Positions 46,304-58,325 are shown, counted from the stretch's first letter. The stretch is 64,000 bases of DNA from Protea cynaroides (GCA_028583415.1 CM053269.1:25597477-25661476), one strand, 5' to 3'. The notes: generated from the sequence alone by a model not told the origin. Program-made: numbers and translations.

Positions 46304-46471
46304 GTTGGGTAATGTCTTTTTTGGATTTTGAATTTATTTAATATTTATTTTTGTTATTATACCAATGTGTTTCAAATGAATGAATTTTCTTTATTTATTT
46401 TAAGTTGACCAAATGGCCGAACACATATACTAATTGTGATTATGATCTGGTTACAATGCAGGTTTACAAAT

Positions 46472-47950
46472 ATGGAGGGAAGCACATCACATGGCCCTAG
46501 TACTTCACAGACATCTATAGGTATAAATAAAATTTCATTGCTTAGAATACTTAATTACTTAGTTAATGAAACCTCTTTTTTGTTTCATTGTAGAGCTGAG
46601 ACATAGAAGAGGACATATTGAAGCACTCAGAACAAATAGAAGGGAAGATCCAAATCAAATCCCCACAGTTAATGTAAATCATCATGGGCAGGTCTTCGGT
46701 CTTCATCTTATCAAGCTCTTGACATTTTTGGGCTCCCTCGCTAGGACCCTTGACACCATTCCACTAAATTTTGATGATTGGAGGAAAGTTCCAATATATT
46801 ACAAAGAACTAGCATGGAAGGACATATTGGTAGGTTGAACTTAACTTACCCCCCTATTTGGTTTTTGTTATTGGATGTTATCTCTTATTAATTGAAGCCA
46901 TGTATGACTATAATAAGAAAAATTCAATTTTGATGGCAATGGCTAGAGACACATACTAATGATGTTGGACCACATGTGGAGGGAGTTCAAGGGGTATCTT
47001 AGGAAAGAAAAAACAATTGAAAAATTCCCAAATTTAAAGGATGCCCCTCACCCTACTTCTCTAGTTGAAATCCTAGAAAACCAATGGAAAAGTCCATTGA
47101 CAGATGGACCTCTCTGATGGGTGGAAGGTAATAAGTTTATTCTTTTTAATAAATAAAATCATTGATAAATTCTTATGATAGTGATAGTTTTGATAGGTTT
47201 CTTTTCACTTAACTAGGACCTTAATTTTTAATGGTGTGTTTGATATAAGATAGGCAAAAGCAAAAAGAATAAACGAAATAGAGAGAAACAAAAAGGTTCC
47301 ACACAGTAGGCCGAATGAGCTTTCCACAAGTCAGTTATTTGATGGTAAGTTTTCTACTAATAATTCATGTATAGTTGTAAAAGAAATTGGTTGACATTAC
47401 TGTTGCACTATTTTCTTCAGAGTAGTGAAATGCTCGATGGTAGAGAACCTTCAAGGATGGAACTCTTTCAAAAAACTGAAAAGAAAAAAGATGGAAACTA
47501 CGTGGACCAGGCTGCAAGGGAAGTTATTGTAAGTAGTTGTTCATGTGTTGAACTCTTATATGCCGAATCTTTGAAGTGTTTATGATCACTTTAATTGTTT
47601 CCAACATATTTTGCATTGGATTGTAGGAAAAGTTGGAGGAGAATTGGACGAACAACTCGCAGATTTGAGAGATGACACATCTGTCCAAAATGAGATCTTT
47701 GTGCAAGTCATGGGTCCCGAATTACATGGTCGTATCCACAGTGCAGGTGTAGGAGTATCACCACGTTATCTTGGTCTGACACAGAGAAATCTTTAGAAAA
47801 AAAAAAGGTGGAAGAAGAACTCTATGCTACAGTTTCCACTATGCGAGAAGAGTTTACTACTTTGAAAGCACAGTTGGTAGAACTAGACCAAATGAAGATG
47901 CAATTGGCAGAAATGGATTAAATGAAAGCCCAATTAGCTATGCTAACCCA
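46472..47950 (+). pseudogene. CACTA ORF1 (Transposase_24-like / TNPA-type) remnant
   Basis: ATG 46472 (MEGSTSHGPSTSQTS) opens a multi-exon remnant on the same strand directly after TNP2. It includes KLLTFLGSLARTLDTIPLNFDDWRKVP (46715-46795), MLDHMWREFKGYLRKEKTIE (about 46965), PSRMELFQKTEKKKDGNYVD with QAAREVI (47440-47530), a diverged 'EKLEEN' exon (47630), and a C-terminal coiled-coil-like QLAEMD/QLAMLTQ segment (47870-47950). This is the pattern of the second protein of plant CACTA elements, which binds subterminal repeats. Stops in several blocks. Confidence 0.8.
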
Positions 47951-48964
47951 AGTAATCCTAGGGTAAAATAGCTCTCAGAGTTCTATTCATTTAGTAAAGT
48001 TTTACATCTCAAGGAATTTTGTTAATTTTTTTTTCTTAAATACTCTACTAATATTGATCACTCATTTAATGGAACAGCTGATAATACATGAGACCACTGC
48101 AGAAGCTTTTCTTGCTTTCTGAATGGTTTATTCTGAGACTTAATAGTCCTTTATTTTGGTGGATGTGATATAGTCTCTGCCTGTTTAGAGCCAGGTTGAA
48201 TATATGGATCCATCTTATGAAGAAGACATGAAACTTCTTTGGACTGTCTTCATGATCTGTTTATAAGAATCTTTATAACCCATTGTGAAAATTGAAACTA
48301 ATATATGAGGCCCTTGCAACAGCTTAGTAATGTATTTCCTAACATTTTTCCTACTGATGATAACTGAATAGTGGAAGATCCCTTGGAAATTTAATTTGGT
48401 CCCCGAACCTTTTCCTGTTGATGAAAACTTAAAAGTGGAAGATCTGTTGGAAATCTTATATTCTTATGGAAATTTAATTTGGTCCCTTTGTTGCGTTACA
48501 ATTTATGATGCCACCATCTGGCCAAGGGTTTGTTTTACAACTGACTAGCAAATTAGCAATGTTAAATGGGGCTTGATCAAATTTATCTTCTGGATGCAGA
48601 GTTTTGGCTTTATGATTTATTTTTGAATGTGCACCAGTTACCTACTGTTGTGTGGGAGTCATTGCATTCACAAATACCAAGTACGATTTTGTTTTGTGTA
48701 GAATAAATGGAGAGTTTGTTATGTTGTTGCATCATGAACAAGTGTAAGATGGTATTGATATCAGATCCAACCAATGAAGAATTCACTGCTTCTTATAACT
48801 ATTCTCAGTACCTATGAGAAGCATTTAGAGATGATATTTCCTCTCCTGTAAGAGTGTGATAGACCAGGTTGAAAATGAAATTAGATTTTCTATTTGAGAG
48901 AGGTTGACATTTGATCCACGTGTATCTTTCAACCAAACTCAAGCAAAAGGCTTTCGATCACCTA
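47951..48964. other. No gene recognised
   Basis: AT-rich sequence downstream of the CACTA remnant. May be its 3' non-coding part; I see no terminus (CACTA/TAGTG) with a TSD. Confidence 0.4.
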
Positions 48965-49321
48965 GGTTTTGTTTGGTTGCAAGGGGAATTGAAGGGAAGG
49001 GAAGTGAAATTTTTATACTTTAAATGGAAACTTTTGTAGTGGTAACACAATATGATTGTATAAGATGAAAAATTTATTTTACTTTTCTTAACATATTTAG
49101 TAATGATACTTTTAAAACATAAAATTTATTTTCCTTTTCAAATGGGAGGGATTTGGATGCAAAGTGAAGTATAAGTTAATAACTAGATATGGAATAATTT
49201 GGAATTAGTTAGATAGTTTTGTGATAATATGTGCTGTAATCATTATAAAGTCTCCATTTAAAGTATAAAAATTTCCCTTCCCTTCTCTTCCCTTCAATTC
49301 CCCTTGCAACCAAACAAAGCC
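48965..49321. mobile_element. Tourist-like MITE (357 bp)
   Basis: Ends GGTTTTGTTTGGTTGCAAGG and (minus strand) GGCTTTGTTTGGTTGCAAGG extend as inverted repeats of about 65 bp through GAAGGGAAGGGAAG. Flanked by CTA (48962-48964, 49322-49324), a 3-bp TSD as in PIF/Harbinger-derived MITEs. No coding capacity. Confidence 0.88.
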
Positions 49322-50443
49322 CTAGTAAAGCTAAGCAATGAGCTTCTGGTGTTCCATCAATTGAATGTTCCAATGCAATTTCAGTAACTTTCTTCTTTCA
49401 ATTTGTATCCAATATTTTCTCAAATCTCTCTCTTTTTTTTTTTCTTTTTTTTTCCCCTTAGGATCTACAAATATCAGAAGCTTGATAAAAAGGTATCCAT
49501 AGTATCTATTTTGCAAATATCCAAAAATTTTCTTAAGGAAACAATCCTAGTGGCATTGGAAGGATGTTAAAATATATAGGGAAATAGTAACTCAGAGCTA
49601 ATAGTATAGTTAAGTCCTCTCACATTTTGTTTTAAACTGTAAGAGGGTGTAACCCTCACAGCAAGCTCAGAGATCATTTGCCTTATATCTATATATCAGT
49701 TACCTACCTCTGGTTATAAGAACCTCTTTGAGCATACAGGATCTATGCTGAAGTTAAGGATTACTACTTAGCTAGTTTGGTTAATTAGTTAGCTTCATTC
49801 ATTTCCATATGGTTTGCTATTTTGTTTCATGTTGTTAGTGACAATGGAAAGGATGTATAATGAAAACTGCTGTTGGTTCTATTGGAAGAATATTGAGCAA
49901 GCAATCTTGCCTCTCAGTGAATTCATTTTATTCTTCTGTAGCCTGGTATCCTAACAGTTTCTATCGAATTCCAGGTATGCTCTCCTGCGATAGAGTTGCA
50001 ATTGGGACTAAAAATTGAAGGGCCGGTTTGCAAGCTAACTGCAATCTTATTCAGATTTTCCAATTGTACAGTTTCAACAATCATGTGTTCCTAGGATATG
50101 TAAATCTTTTTGTAAGATTTATTTTAAAGGTCCTCATGATTTAGCATGTTTATTCTCATTGCTGTCTAGTTCCAAGATTAAGCTATGTATGCCATGCAAT
50201 CTGTTGGTGTTGGGACATGAGCTCATTGTTCTATGTCCTCCACTATGGGGTTCTATTTCTTTCTATTTGAATGTACTTTTGTTTTAATGTTCTAGGTCCT
50301 CCACTATGGGGTTCTATTTCTTTCTATTTGAATGTACTTTTGTTTTAACAGGTTATAGATGTGATGATACAGAAATTTATTTTAAATAAATAAAAAAAAA
50401 CATATCATATGACGGCGTTTTTTAGCAAACACCGCCATATGGG
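49322..50443. other. No gene; contains a 61-bp tandem duplication and a hairpin
   Basis: 50228-50288 and 50289-50348 are near-perfect copies (GTTCTATGTCCTCC/GTTCTAGGTCCTCC...TTTTGTTTTAA). 50406-50441 is a hairpin (CATATGACGGCGTTT facing AAACACCGCCATATG) just before an LTR start. A T-rich run lies at 49430-49456. Confidence 0.6.
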
Positions 50444-51079
50444 TGTAAGCACCCCATTTTTGCCGCATCTTCTCCAAATTCAAAACTCCCTCAAGATAGA
50501 ACAAGGGAGCAGAACAAGAAGGAACTGTGTGGGACCAATCCCAATATAGACCCCTTGAGTTACTTGTCCCCCCTGTGTCAAAACTTGCCATAAATAGAGC
50601 CCATGAGTCACCTATCCTCCCTGTGTCAAAACATGGCATAAATAGACCCCATGAGTCACCTATCCCCCTTGTGTCAAAACCTATCATAAATAGGCCACCT
50701 ATGTCATCTTCCTTTTAGAGCCAAAAGCAGCCTTATTTAGGTAACCTGTACCAAATCATCCCTTAGAGCCCATTACCTGCCTTATTCAGACCACCCAATA
50801 CCGTTCTTTAGCTTAGGAACTAAAAACTGCCATTTTAAAACCATCCTGATCAAACCCAGTCAACTTGGTCAAATTTTATCAAACCTAGTCGAACATGATC
50901 AAATTAGTCAAACCCAGTCCATAACTAGTCAATATAGTCAACCTAGTGCCATCTTAGGCAAGGCCTAGTCAAATCCTTAATAACAAATCCATCCAATCAT
51001 TCTACTACCCCTAAGAGTCATTTAGAGTTGCCCACATGTTCCCAAAATCTCACACAAAAAAAAAACCCATAAAGATAGT

Positions 51080-51121
<42 letters not shown>

Positions 51122-51250
51122 ATTTTGAGTGTGAGAATGAGTTGGACCAACCCAAACCTTAGCCTAACTACACAAGAGGAGCCCAAGCGTTAGAAAAATT
51201 CAAGAATGACGAAGAATACACGACTTAATGAAGATTCTACTTGCATTGAT
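50444..51250 (+). mobile_element. LTR 5' fragment related to family L
   Basis: Starts TGTAAGCACCCCATTTTTGC, nearly the start of the family L LTR (TGTAAGCACCCCAATTTTGT). It has a ~60-bp tandem repeat at 50560-50705 (TGTGTCAAAACWTGGCATAAATAGA units), a 'tcaaacccagtc' block and a (GA)n run at 51078-51118. The sequence after about 51250 belongs to another element, so the fragment is truncated. Confidence 0.5.
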
Positions 51251-51442
51251 GAAGCCTGTGGTGACCTGGTCCATAAGCTCTGGATTATCCTTGCTTGCAA
51301 AAAACTAGTCTTTTTGCAAGCGAATCCCCTCCAGTAGCTTACAGACGACTAGGGCTTGCACCAACCCACTGTCAGTATCCTTCACATTCCACTTCAGCCA
51401 GTAGGGAGCGCCGCGAGGTCAAGCATCCTGTATGGCGGTGAT

Positions 51443-52963
51443 CTATTTTGTGGTTGTCAATACTGTAGGAGTTTGAACTGATGAAGAGGTGTTGGGAACT
51501 GACGAAGCTATCACACATAGACCTGGACCTATCGAAGTCGAGACAGGAGGGTCTACGGCTATGGGGGTGGCATTAGGGAGCTCGGAACCTAAAGGAGAAG
51601 CCGAGACTGGGATGTTGATGCTTGAAGAAGGGGCAGTAGAGGTCGGCACAGGAGTCGGTGCTAGGCAAGAACTGAGAGGGATGAAAGTCATAGTGAATTG
51701 GGGATCCTCAATGGCATACTTAGCAGGCTACTTCCTGATAACTAGCACTTTTGTGCACCCCTTGGGTTCATGCCCCTCATCATCATCTGACCACTCTTTG
51801 ATCGTCAAACCATTTTTTGGAAATCACCGGGGAGATGACCTTCTGCTTCTTACCTTTGGCGGCGATGTCCTAACCTGCCACACCACATTTGCCCCGCCGC
51901 TTGAACTTAGTCGGGTCGAAGTTTGGGTTTCCCACTACATGGACGAGTTTAAAAGATTAGTAAATCAAGCGACTACCAAAGAATACAGGGAACAAATTGC
52001 ATAAAGAATTTGTCTTACCAAGGCCGGCAGGATCATCAATCGCAGCTCGCCCGTTGACTTCAGCATTGCCGACCCCTTCAAAAGCAACCACTCCAGGAAC
52101 GGACTCAGGGAACTCATCATAAACATCATCTCAAGTTCCCTAGGGGCCCGGCACATAAAAAAGACGATACAAGGTCGCCTTTAGTGACCACCCTTTCTTT
52201 AGGGATTAACACAATGGTTTTCAAGTCGTACTGGGACAACTACAGCTTCTTGTTCAAGGGCAAAACCTTCGGAAAGGCCCAGAAGTTGGCAAAAGGCGTA
52301 CGTCTCAAGTCTTTCCTACCCACAAAGAAGAACCCTCTCTTCCACTCGTGGGTTGAAGACCTCAACTCACCCAAAATAGGGGGACCGCAAGGTTGCTTGT
52401 TGAAGAAATACCAACCCACAAGGTTTTTGCTCATCGGGTTTTTGGATAGTAGCTCGGTATCATGATTCAACAAGAAAAGGGTTCTAAACAAGTCGACAAA
52501 AGTAGGCTGGTTAAGTCAACAAAAAAAAGGCCTCAAGGGAAAATATGATAACCCAAAAGTTGGGCAGAAGTGCAGGTGCAAGACCATAATACGTAAGAAT
52601 CCTGACAGCCTCTAAAGGAAGGGACAACCGGAGACCCATTGTGAACCACTTCTCGTTTACACAAATTTCCCTAAAGTTCAAAGTATAAGCATATTCATGT
52701 CCTTTGGGAAACCTACAGACATACCTATCAGGGATGTTGAATTTTTTGATAATCTTATCTATATGACTTTGTTCTAACTCGCTGCCCACAATAGCGACGG
52801 CCAGTTCGTACATGGACGGGTAGGCGGCTAGTACAGGCTCGGGGCAGTCGACAGGAACCTCAGTCACTAACTCGGGCCGGGGCAAGGAAGACCTTTCTTT
52901 ACCGATAACAAGAAGAACAACTGAAGTAGCCGTTACCACTTTAGTAGGTCCTCTCCCACCCAC
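51443..52963 (-). pseudogene. Antisense ORF of a second gypsy family (Transposase_28 'gypsy type' domain)
   Basis: Reading leftwards from 52963: SELEQSHIDKIIKKFNIPDR, YTLNFREICVNEKW, GLRLSLPLEAVRILTYYGLA with PALLPNFWVIIFSLEAFF; after a shift LFLLNHDTELLS, LVGWYFFNKQPCGPPILGEL, RSSTHEWKRGFFFVGRKDLR and TPFANFWAFP. This is the layout of the plant 'putative gypsy type transposon' domain. Downstream frames (51965-52156, 51443-51691) are probably further exons or eroded parts. It lies antisense to the LTR and PPT at 54037-54695, upstream of that LTR. An antisense gene between pol and 3' LTR is known in Grande/Retand-type elements. No function is established. Two or more frame breaks. Confidence 0.7.
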
Positions 52964-54036
52964 TACTTGGATGGGGATGGGGTCAGACGATTCAGCAAAA
53001 GAAGAAGAATGCTCGGGTATGTCCTCAAGTATTCAAGGAAGACATAATGGAGAAAACAAAGAACAAGATGAGAAAACTTACTGATAAAGTTGCAGACAGA
53101 GTTAGGAAGACGAAGTTTGCAATGATTTTTGAACAAAACATAGAAAGGCAAAAGTAAAAGAAGAAACCCGAGTCCTCAAGGGTTTATATAAGACTCCAAC
53201 GGGCGCGAATCCTCGGATTCAAAATATTTGAAATCCGAAAAGTAATCATGAGAAGAGTAGGCAATCAACTTGGATCGGCGTGATCGACAAGCCATCAATG
53301 ACAGCAGACGAAATCCAAACCGATGATTGGACGAAATCCCTAGGCGTTCTATCAACGTGGGCCAAAAATGGTATAAATTCTTCATCATTTCAAAAAAGCT
53401 GATCCCCTTTCCACGTAGCATCATACTAGAAGTTGTCGCTTCAAATCAACATTAAATTCAGCCATGATGTGCCTTGGGGAATTGAGATTCAATGAATTCT
53501 TTACGGTTTTTCAAAAAGAAGTCCGTTGTCGCGACTCTTGATGAAAAAAAGCATACGAAAGGTCCCATATGAAGAAAGGGCCGACGTCAAGATCATCTGG
53601 ATAGTTTTGGCCCTACAACTCGACTTGTGCAGGTCGCACATCTAAAGTTGAACTGGACAACAGTCCTCACTCTGGACCAAACCTTCTGGTTTCATATCTC
53701 ACCCAGTACTTGCCTGCGTTCCAACTTGTAGAAGTCGTCATTCAATAAGATCGGTAGTTGGGGAAATCGACATCCCAATGTGGACCTGCGGAGGTCGTCA
53801 TTCCATAAGGTCGACAGCTGGGGCAATCGACACCTCAAGGTCAACTTCTAGCATCAGATACAACCCTGTTGTTCTAGTATTCGCAGGTCGATATCTCTTT
53901 AGAGTTAGACTTTAAAAATCGAAATAAACGGTAAACATAGCACAGGAACAAGAACCAACTTGTAATTTAGTCAATGGTCAAGCCATATCAGTTTTATCAA
54001 CTTAGCTCATCAACGTAGTATCAAAATTGTAAAAAA
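52964..54036. other. Non-coding spacer between antisense ORF and 3' LTR
   Basis: Contains an approximately 63-bp tandem repeat at about 53640-53850 (units with GAAGTCGTCATTC/GAGGTCGTCATTC and TGGGGAAATCGACATC/TGGGGCAATCGACACC). No gene seen. Confidence 0.6.
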
Positions 54037-54048
54037 GCAAGGGGCAAT
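54037..54048 (+). other. Polypurine tract
   Basis: GCAAGGGGCAAT next to an LTR start; marks the LTR that follows as a 3' LTR on the plus strand. Confidence 0.65.
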
Positions 54049-54695
54049 TGTTGATACCGTATCCTATTCACTAATGTAGAGATGACACGTGTTTTGACAT
54101 GTGACACATGTCATTCTGACACGTGACGTGTCATTCATAAAGCAATTCTATTCCTCCAAGGAGACAACACGCAAGTCGTCACGTGTCAAGTCCATAAGTA
54201 CTTAGCGTACGGCTGTGGGAATCCTATCAACAATCAAACTCTACCAACAATTCACATGGGAATAGGAAAGGAGTCTGAGACGTACTCTGGGCTACCTCCT
54301 CTACCGTCTCTGATATCCATTGGATTCCTAGGAAAACGGCAGACTTGCCAATCCAGGGTCGTGAGATCATCATCGAATGGTCATAGATAATAACCGACTG
54401 AGGTCTTCAAGAGACAGTTACCTCTATCAACTCAACTACTCGATGGCGCATCTGGCTCGAAATAGACACTCAGTAATTCTATATAAATACTCTAGGGTCA
54501 CAGGTATATAGTATACATTGAATTCTACTCTGAGAATACTCAAGCCTTGCCCCCACTCTCTAAGGAGCTTACGAACTCTCATTATCTCTATACTGCTTGC
54601 TCTATTACTGACTTGATTGTCGGAGTGGCCGCCGGACTACCCAGTCCGACCTCCAGAGATCCTTCTTTTGTTTCAGGTTATGGGTCATGTCAACA
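54049..54695 (+). mobile_element. 3' LTR of a gypsy element (647 bp)
   Basis: Starts TGTTGATACC and ends GTCATGTCAACA; TGTTGA/TCAACA are inverted. Preceded by a PPT. Different in sequence and size from families S and L. A TATA-like TATATAAATA is near 54480. The 5' LTR is not in the window. Confidence 0.75.
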
Positions 54696-54831
54696 TCACC
54701 GGTTTTAGCAGCAACAAACATCAACTATGTATTTTGGTTATTCTAATCATTAGATAGATGAAGAATACCTTAGACTACAATTAAATTTGAGATTGCTTAT
54801 ATCAAGCATTTGGACGCAATGCAAGATATTT

Positions 54832-55025
54832 TTTTTCCAAGGTAGTTGTAATTGTGTAGAAATCCTCTTCCGCCGACCTGCCGCCTGCCAAGGGCGGGAT
54901 TTCGGCCGACCCACCTCCCCATGTATTGGTAGGCGGGCCGACTGATCCCTAGCCCTTGGACCAGCTGCAGGAGCCTCCTGCCGCAGGAGAGGATTTTTAT
55001 CCGTTGCAATTTACCGGGTAATCAT
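54832..55025. repeat. Possible small MITE
   Basis: GTAATTGTGTAGAAATCCTCT on the left and, inverted, GTAAATTGCAACGGATAAAA-ATCCTCTCC on the right bound a GC-rich insert in AT-rich surroundings. The inverted match is imperfect and I see no clear TSD. The rest of 54696-55382 has no gene; a 12-base G run lies near 55312. Confidence 0.35.
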
Positions 55026-55382
55026 TCTACCACCCCCCAAAAAAAATTCTTATATCAAAATGAATCTTTGGTCTATGGACTCAAACCAGCTTATTGCTCT
55101 TGCCATTGTTTAGTGGAACCGGGTTAAACCAAAACCAAATACTTAAATGGATGGTCTCTGAATTTTGGTTGGCTTATTATTATTATTATTACTTTATTAC
55201 CATGTTAAAACTTTAAACCATCGTCCATTCAATATCAGTATTCAGGAACATTAATTCCTCTGTATTTTCATTCAAAAAATAAGAAAAAAAAAATAAAAAA
55301 AAAGGAAGAAAGAGGGGGGGGGGGATGAACACACCTCGTTGTCCAGCAAAATTGGCCAACCACTAAGGAATTGAATGACGTG

Positions 55383-58139
55383 TCAAAGATACTGAAACTC
55401 ATACTTTCCTCCTTTCCACCATCCAAACTGCACAGTTGGAATGTGAGATACCCTTTGATAATCTTGATGCAACATCTCTGCAAATTCAGGAGGCATCCTA
55501 AGAACGATGAGCTTTTTGAGGTTGTTGAGGCCTTCAATGCCTATTGGCACCCTCTCTAACATTGCACATTCGTCAATAACTATGCGTTGAACCAATGGCA
55601 TTGCTCCTTCCTCCACTCTCACTAATCTAAGTTTTTTAAATTTAAAGATGCTGAAAGCCAAGAGTCTTCGAAACCCTCCTGCTTGCACACGCAATTCTTC
55701 ACCATCATAAGCATCAAGAAGATGAAGTGTTTGCAGTCTTGGCAAAGCCTGTAGAGCTTCGAGTGGGTCGGTTGTGAATCTAGACCACCCAAAAACAACT
55801 CTCTCAAGGTTATACAATGAAGGAATCCAATGCCAGAAATTGTTCACAGGTCCAACAATCTGTAACCGTCGGAGAAGTGGAGGTGGAGAAGTGAAAGATT
55901 CCAGATCTATGATCTCCTCCTCTTGGGCAGCATTTATATGCAAGTGACGAAGGTTTTTCATCTTCTCAAGGGACGCACACAAGTGGATTCCGTCTTCTCT
56001 TCTTAGCTTCGTAATACCCAACCTTTTCAATTGAGTTAATCTCCCTAGTTCATTGACTATGTTAGTGCCCAGGTTTACCTCTATACTAGTGAGTGTTTGA
56101 AGGAATTCTAGGTTTCCTATTCCATTCGGAACCGTAGATCCTTTCATACAAGTTAAAGTATAACCACTTAGCCAATCTGGCCCATGATATGCTAGAAGAT
56201 GACGGAGTCGTCTGAGGTTGAGGATCTCAGCGGGCAACTTGGATACAGATGTGTGCTTTAAATCCAATGTCTCTAGATTGGAAAGCATCCCAATGGATGG
56301 TGGAATTTTCTTGATCTTGGTCTCCTTCAAACTAAGAAATCTCAAATGAATCAGTTTCCCGATTTGTTCTGGAAAAGCATCCAATGGTGCACCTTCCAAA
56401 TCGAGCACATTCAACAACTTCAAGCAGTCCCATAAAAATGTAGGGACTGATGATGATATGTCAAACAAAAGGAGCGACCGAAGATGGGAAAAGCTCTTAC
56501 TCTCATTCCATGATATTAGTAACCTCTCATTGCTATTGTGGATGTACAAACGTCGGATTTTGGGGCTTACTTTTCTCATACTCTTGTCTTCTGCAATGAC
56601 AGTTCCAAAGTTTTGATCATGAAACTTTTGGAGAATCATCTCATGAATTAGATCATGAACCTGCCACTTCACTTTCCATACTTGAAAATTATCAGGTACC
56701 ATCTGAATAAAGCTCCTGTTAACAAGCTCTTTGAAGTAGCTCTCAGCAACATCTTCTACTTTGCTTCCATGTTTGTCTTCAACAAATCCTTCTGCCACCC
56801 AAAGACGAACCAATTTGGTACGTTTGAATTGATAATCCTCTGGAAAACTACTTAGATATAGAAAGCATGACTTCAGGTAATATGGCAAATCATTGTAACT
56901 TAACATTATGATCTTCATCATATTGTGGAGCTTTGCATCACTTTCTATCTGAGTATGTAGATTATAGAGCACTGTCTCCCATTCTTGGATCTCTTCTTTC
57001 GTTGACAAAAGACTTGCAATTACCACAATCGCAAGTGGCAACCCTCCACATTTGTTCAAGATATTTTCCGAAAACGCTTTAAATCTAGAAGGACATGTAT
57101 GGTTAGATGGAAAGGTTTTCATACAGAAGAGATCCCAAGACTCATCCTGATTCAGGGGCTTTAGTTCATAGATGTTTTTAATTGATCTACTGCTATAGGA
57201 AGCTACATCAGCTATGCGTGTGGTAATCATTATTCGACTACAATTGTTGCAATCAGGCAATGCATATTTAAGAGCATCCCATGCATCTGTGCTCCATATA
57301 TCATCAAAAACAATCACATACCTCTTTTGCTGTAGAAATTCTTTGAGCACCTCGTTCAGGCCTATTCTGTCCATTTTCTCAACTCCTTCAGGTGTTGGCT
57401 GCTTGATTTCACCGAAGAGTTGCTTTACCATATCTCTTAAGATCTGCTCAATTTGGAAGGATTGCGAGATAATAATCCAACTATGACACTGAAAGAATTC
57501 CTTCAAACCTGGAAAATCATAGAGTTTCTTGACTAGGGTAGTTTTCCCTAGTCCAGCCATGCCGAACACTGAGACTACTTTGAGTTTGGGGTCTCCTTCT
57601 AGTAATAACCTCAGCATCTCATCTCTGCGTCTACTGATCCCCACAAGTTCAGATTCACTGACTAACAGAGCATCGTTCCCTCGAGGATCAGGCTTATAAT
57701 TGGAGTTTGATTCTTGACGATCCAATCTATTGAACCGATATCTTTGGCTTCTCTCGTAAATGCTTCGAAATCTGTTCTTGATGGACTGTATCTGAATTGC
57801 TATTGAATGGCGCCCTTTCCAGTATTTGATAAAATATAGGGTTTTACAAAGAGATCGGATAAATAGATTGTAGGTGTGAGGTTGTTTGGCTGATAAAAGC
57901 ACGAATTCATCAATAGCATCTTCGGTATCGTAGGCTACTTCTCTTACCTGCTTTACCCAAGTTTTCACTCCAAGATCGTCTTCCTCCCTTGAATCTGCAT
58001 CTTTTAGAAATGCTCTTATGCTTTCTAATTCATCTTTGATGTCTTCAACTTCGCTACGTATTCCACTGAGCAATTTTCTCTCTTTGAGAAGAAGAGTATC
58101 AACCTTTTGGAGAAGAAATCCAACGGCACCTTCTGCCAT
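55383..58139 (-). CDS. CC-NB-LRR disease resistance protein, RPM1-like
   Basis: Single-exon gene of 918 codons, complete and free of lesions, the usual size for RPM1-type NLRs (about 900-930). Residues 1-120: Rx-type coiled coil with the EDVID-type motif DTEDAIDEF (71-79). NB-ARC: P-loop GMAGLGKTT (193-201), kinase-2 VIVFDDIW (275-282), RNBS-B SRIMITTR (301-308), GLPL as CGGLPLA (364-370), RNBS-D CFLYLSSFPED (425-435), and the MHD position as VHD (494-496) within QVHDLIHEM. From about 550: leucine-rich repeats (LRFLSLKETKIKKIPPSIG, LETLDLKHTSVSKLPAEI). Intracellular immune receptor by family. The V for M in MHD occurs in this clade and is not evidence of autoactivity. The start is chosen at MAEGAVGFLL, shared with the truncated paralogue at 17150. 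A TE insertion lies about 190 bp upstream. Confidence 0.96.
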   Translation of the reverse strand: MAEGAVGFLLQKVDTLLLKERKLLSGIRSEVEDIKDELESIRAFLKDADSREEDDLGVKTWVKQVREVAYDTEDAIDEFVLLSAKQPHTYNLFIRSLCKTLYFIKYWKGRHSIAIQIQSIKNRFRSIYERSQRYRFNRLDRQESNSNYKPDPRGNDALLVSESELVGISRRRDEMLRLLLEGDPKLKVVSVFGMAGLGKTTLVKKLYDFPGLKEFFQCHSWIIISQSFQIEQILRDMVKQLFGEIKQPTPEGVEKMDRIGLNEVLKEFLQQKRYVIVFDDIWSTDAWDALKYALPDCNNCSRIMITTRIADVASYSSRSIKNIYELKPLNQDESWDLFCMKTFPSNHTCPSRFKAFSENILNKCGGLPLAIVVIASLLSTKEEIQEWETVLYNLHTQIESDAKLHNMMKIIMLSYNDLPYYLKSCFLYLSSFPEDYQFKRTKLVRLWVAEGFVEDKHGSKVEDVAESYFKELVNRSFIQMVPDNFQVWKVKWQVHDLIHEMILQKFHDQNFGTVIAEDKSMRKVSPKIRRLYIHNSNERLLISWNESKSFSHLRSLLLFDISSSVPTFLWDCLKLLNVLDLEGAPLDAFPEQIGKLIHLRFLSLKETKIKKIPPSIGMLSNLETLDLKHTSVSKLPAEILNLRRLRHLLAYHGPDWLSGYTLTCMKGSTVPNGIGNLEFLQTLTSIEVNLGTNIVNELGRLTQLKRLGITKLRREDGIHLCASLEKMKNLRHLHINAAQEEEIIDLESFTSPPPLLRRLQIVGPVNNFWHWIPSLYNLERVVFGWSRFTTDPLEALQALPRLQTLHLLDAYDGEELRVQAGGFRRLLAFSIFKFKKLRLVRVEEGAMPLVQRIVIDECAMLERVPIGIEGLNNLKKLIVLRMPPEFAEMLHQDYQRVSHIPTVQFGWWKGGKYEFQYL

Positions 58140-58325
58140 ATCTTTTCTTCTCCGGGATGAGTGTCTTCAAAACCAACAAAGGAGCTGGATCTTTCTTAGA
58201 TGCTGACGAAATATTACACTTGCACAGTGCTCTCGGTAATTTATATTCCCTTTTTTGTTTGAATTTCTATTCTCCGAGTCTCATTGGATTTTGGAGCTTG
58301 ATAAGATTATCCCTTAAAATATTAT
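58140..58325 (-). promoter_or_regulatory. NLR 5' flank shared with the truncated paralogue
   Basis: Leader/promoter-proximal sequence conserved, in inverse orientation, with 16961-17149 (AAGAAAGATCCAGCTCCTTT, GTTACCGAGAGCACTGT-type stretches). It runs up to the same TIR-element insertion point in both copies. Confidence 0.75.
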
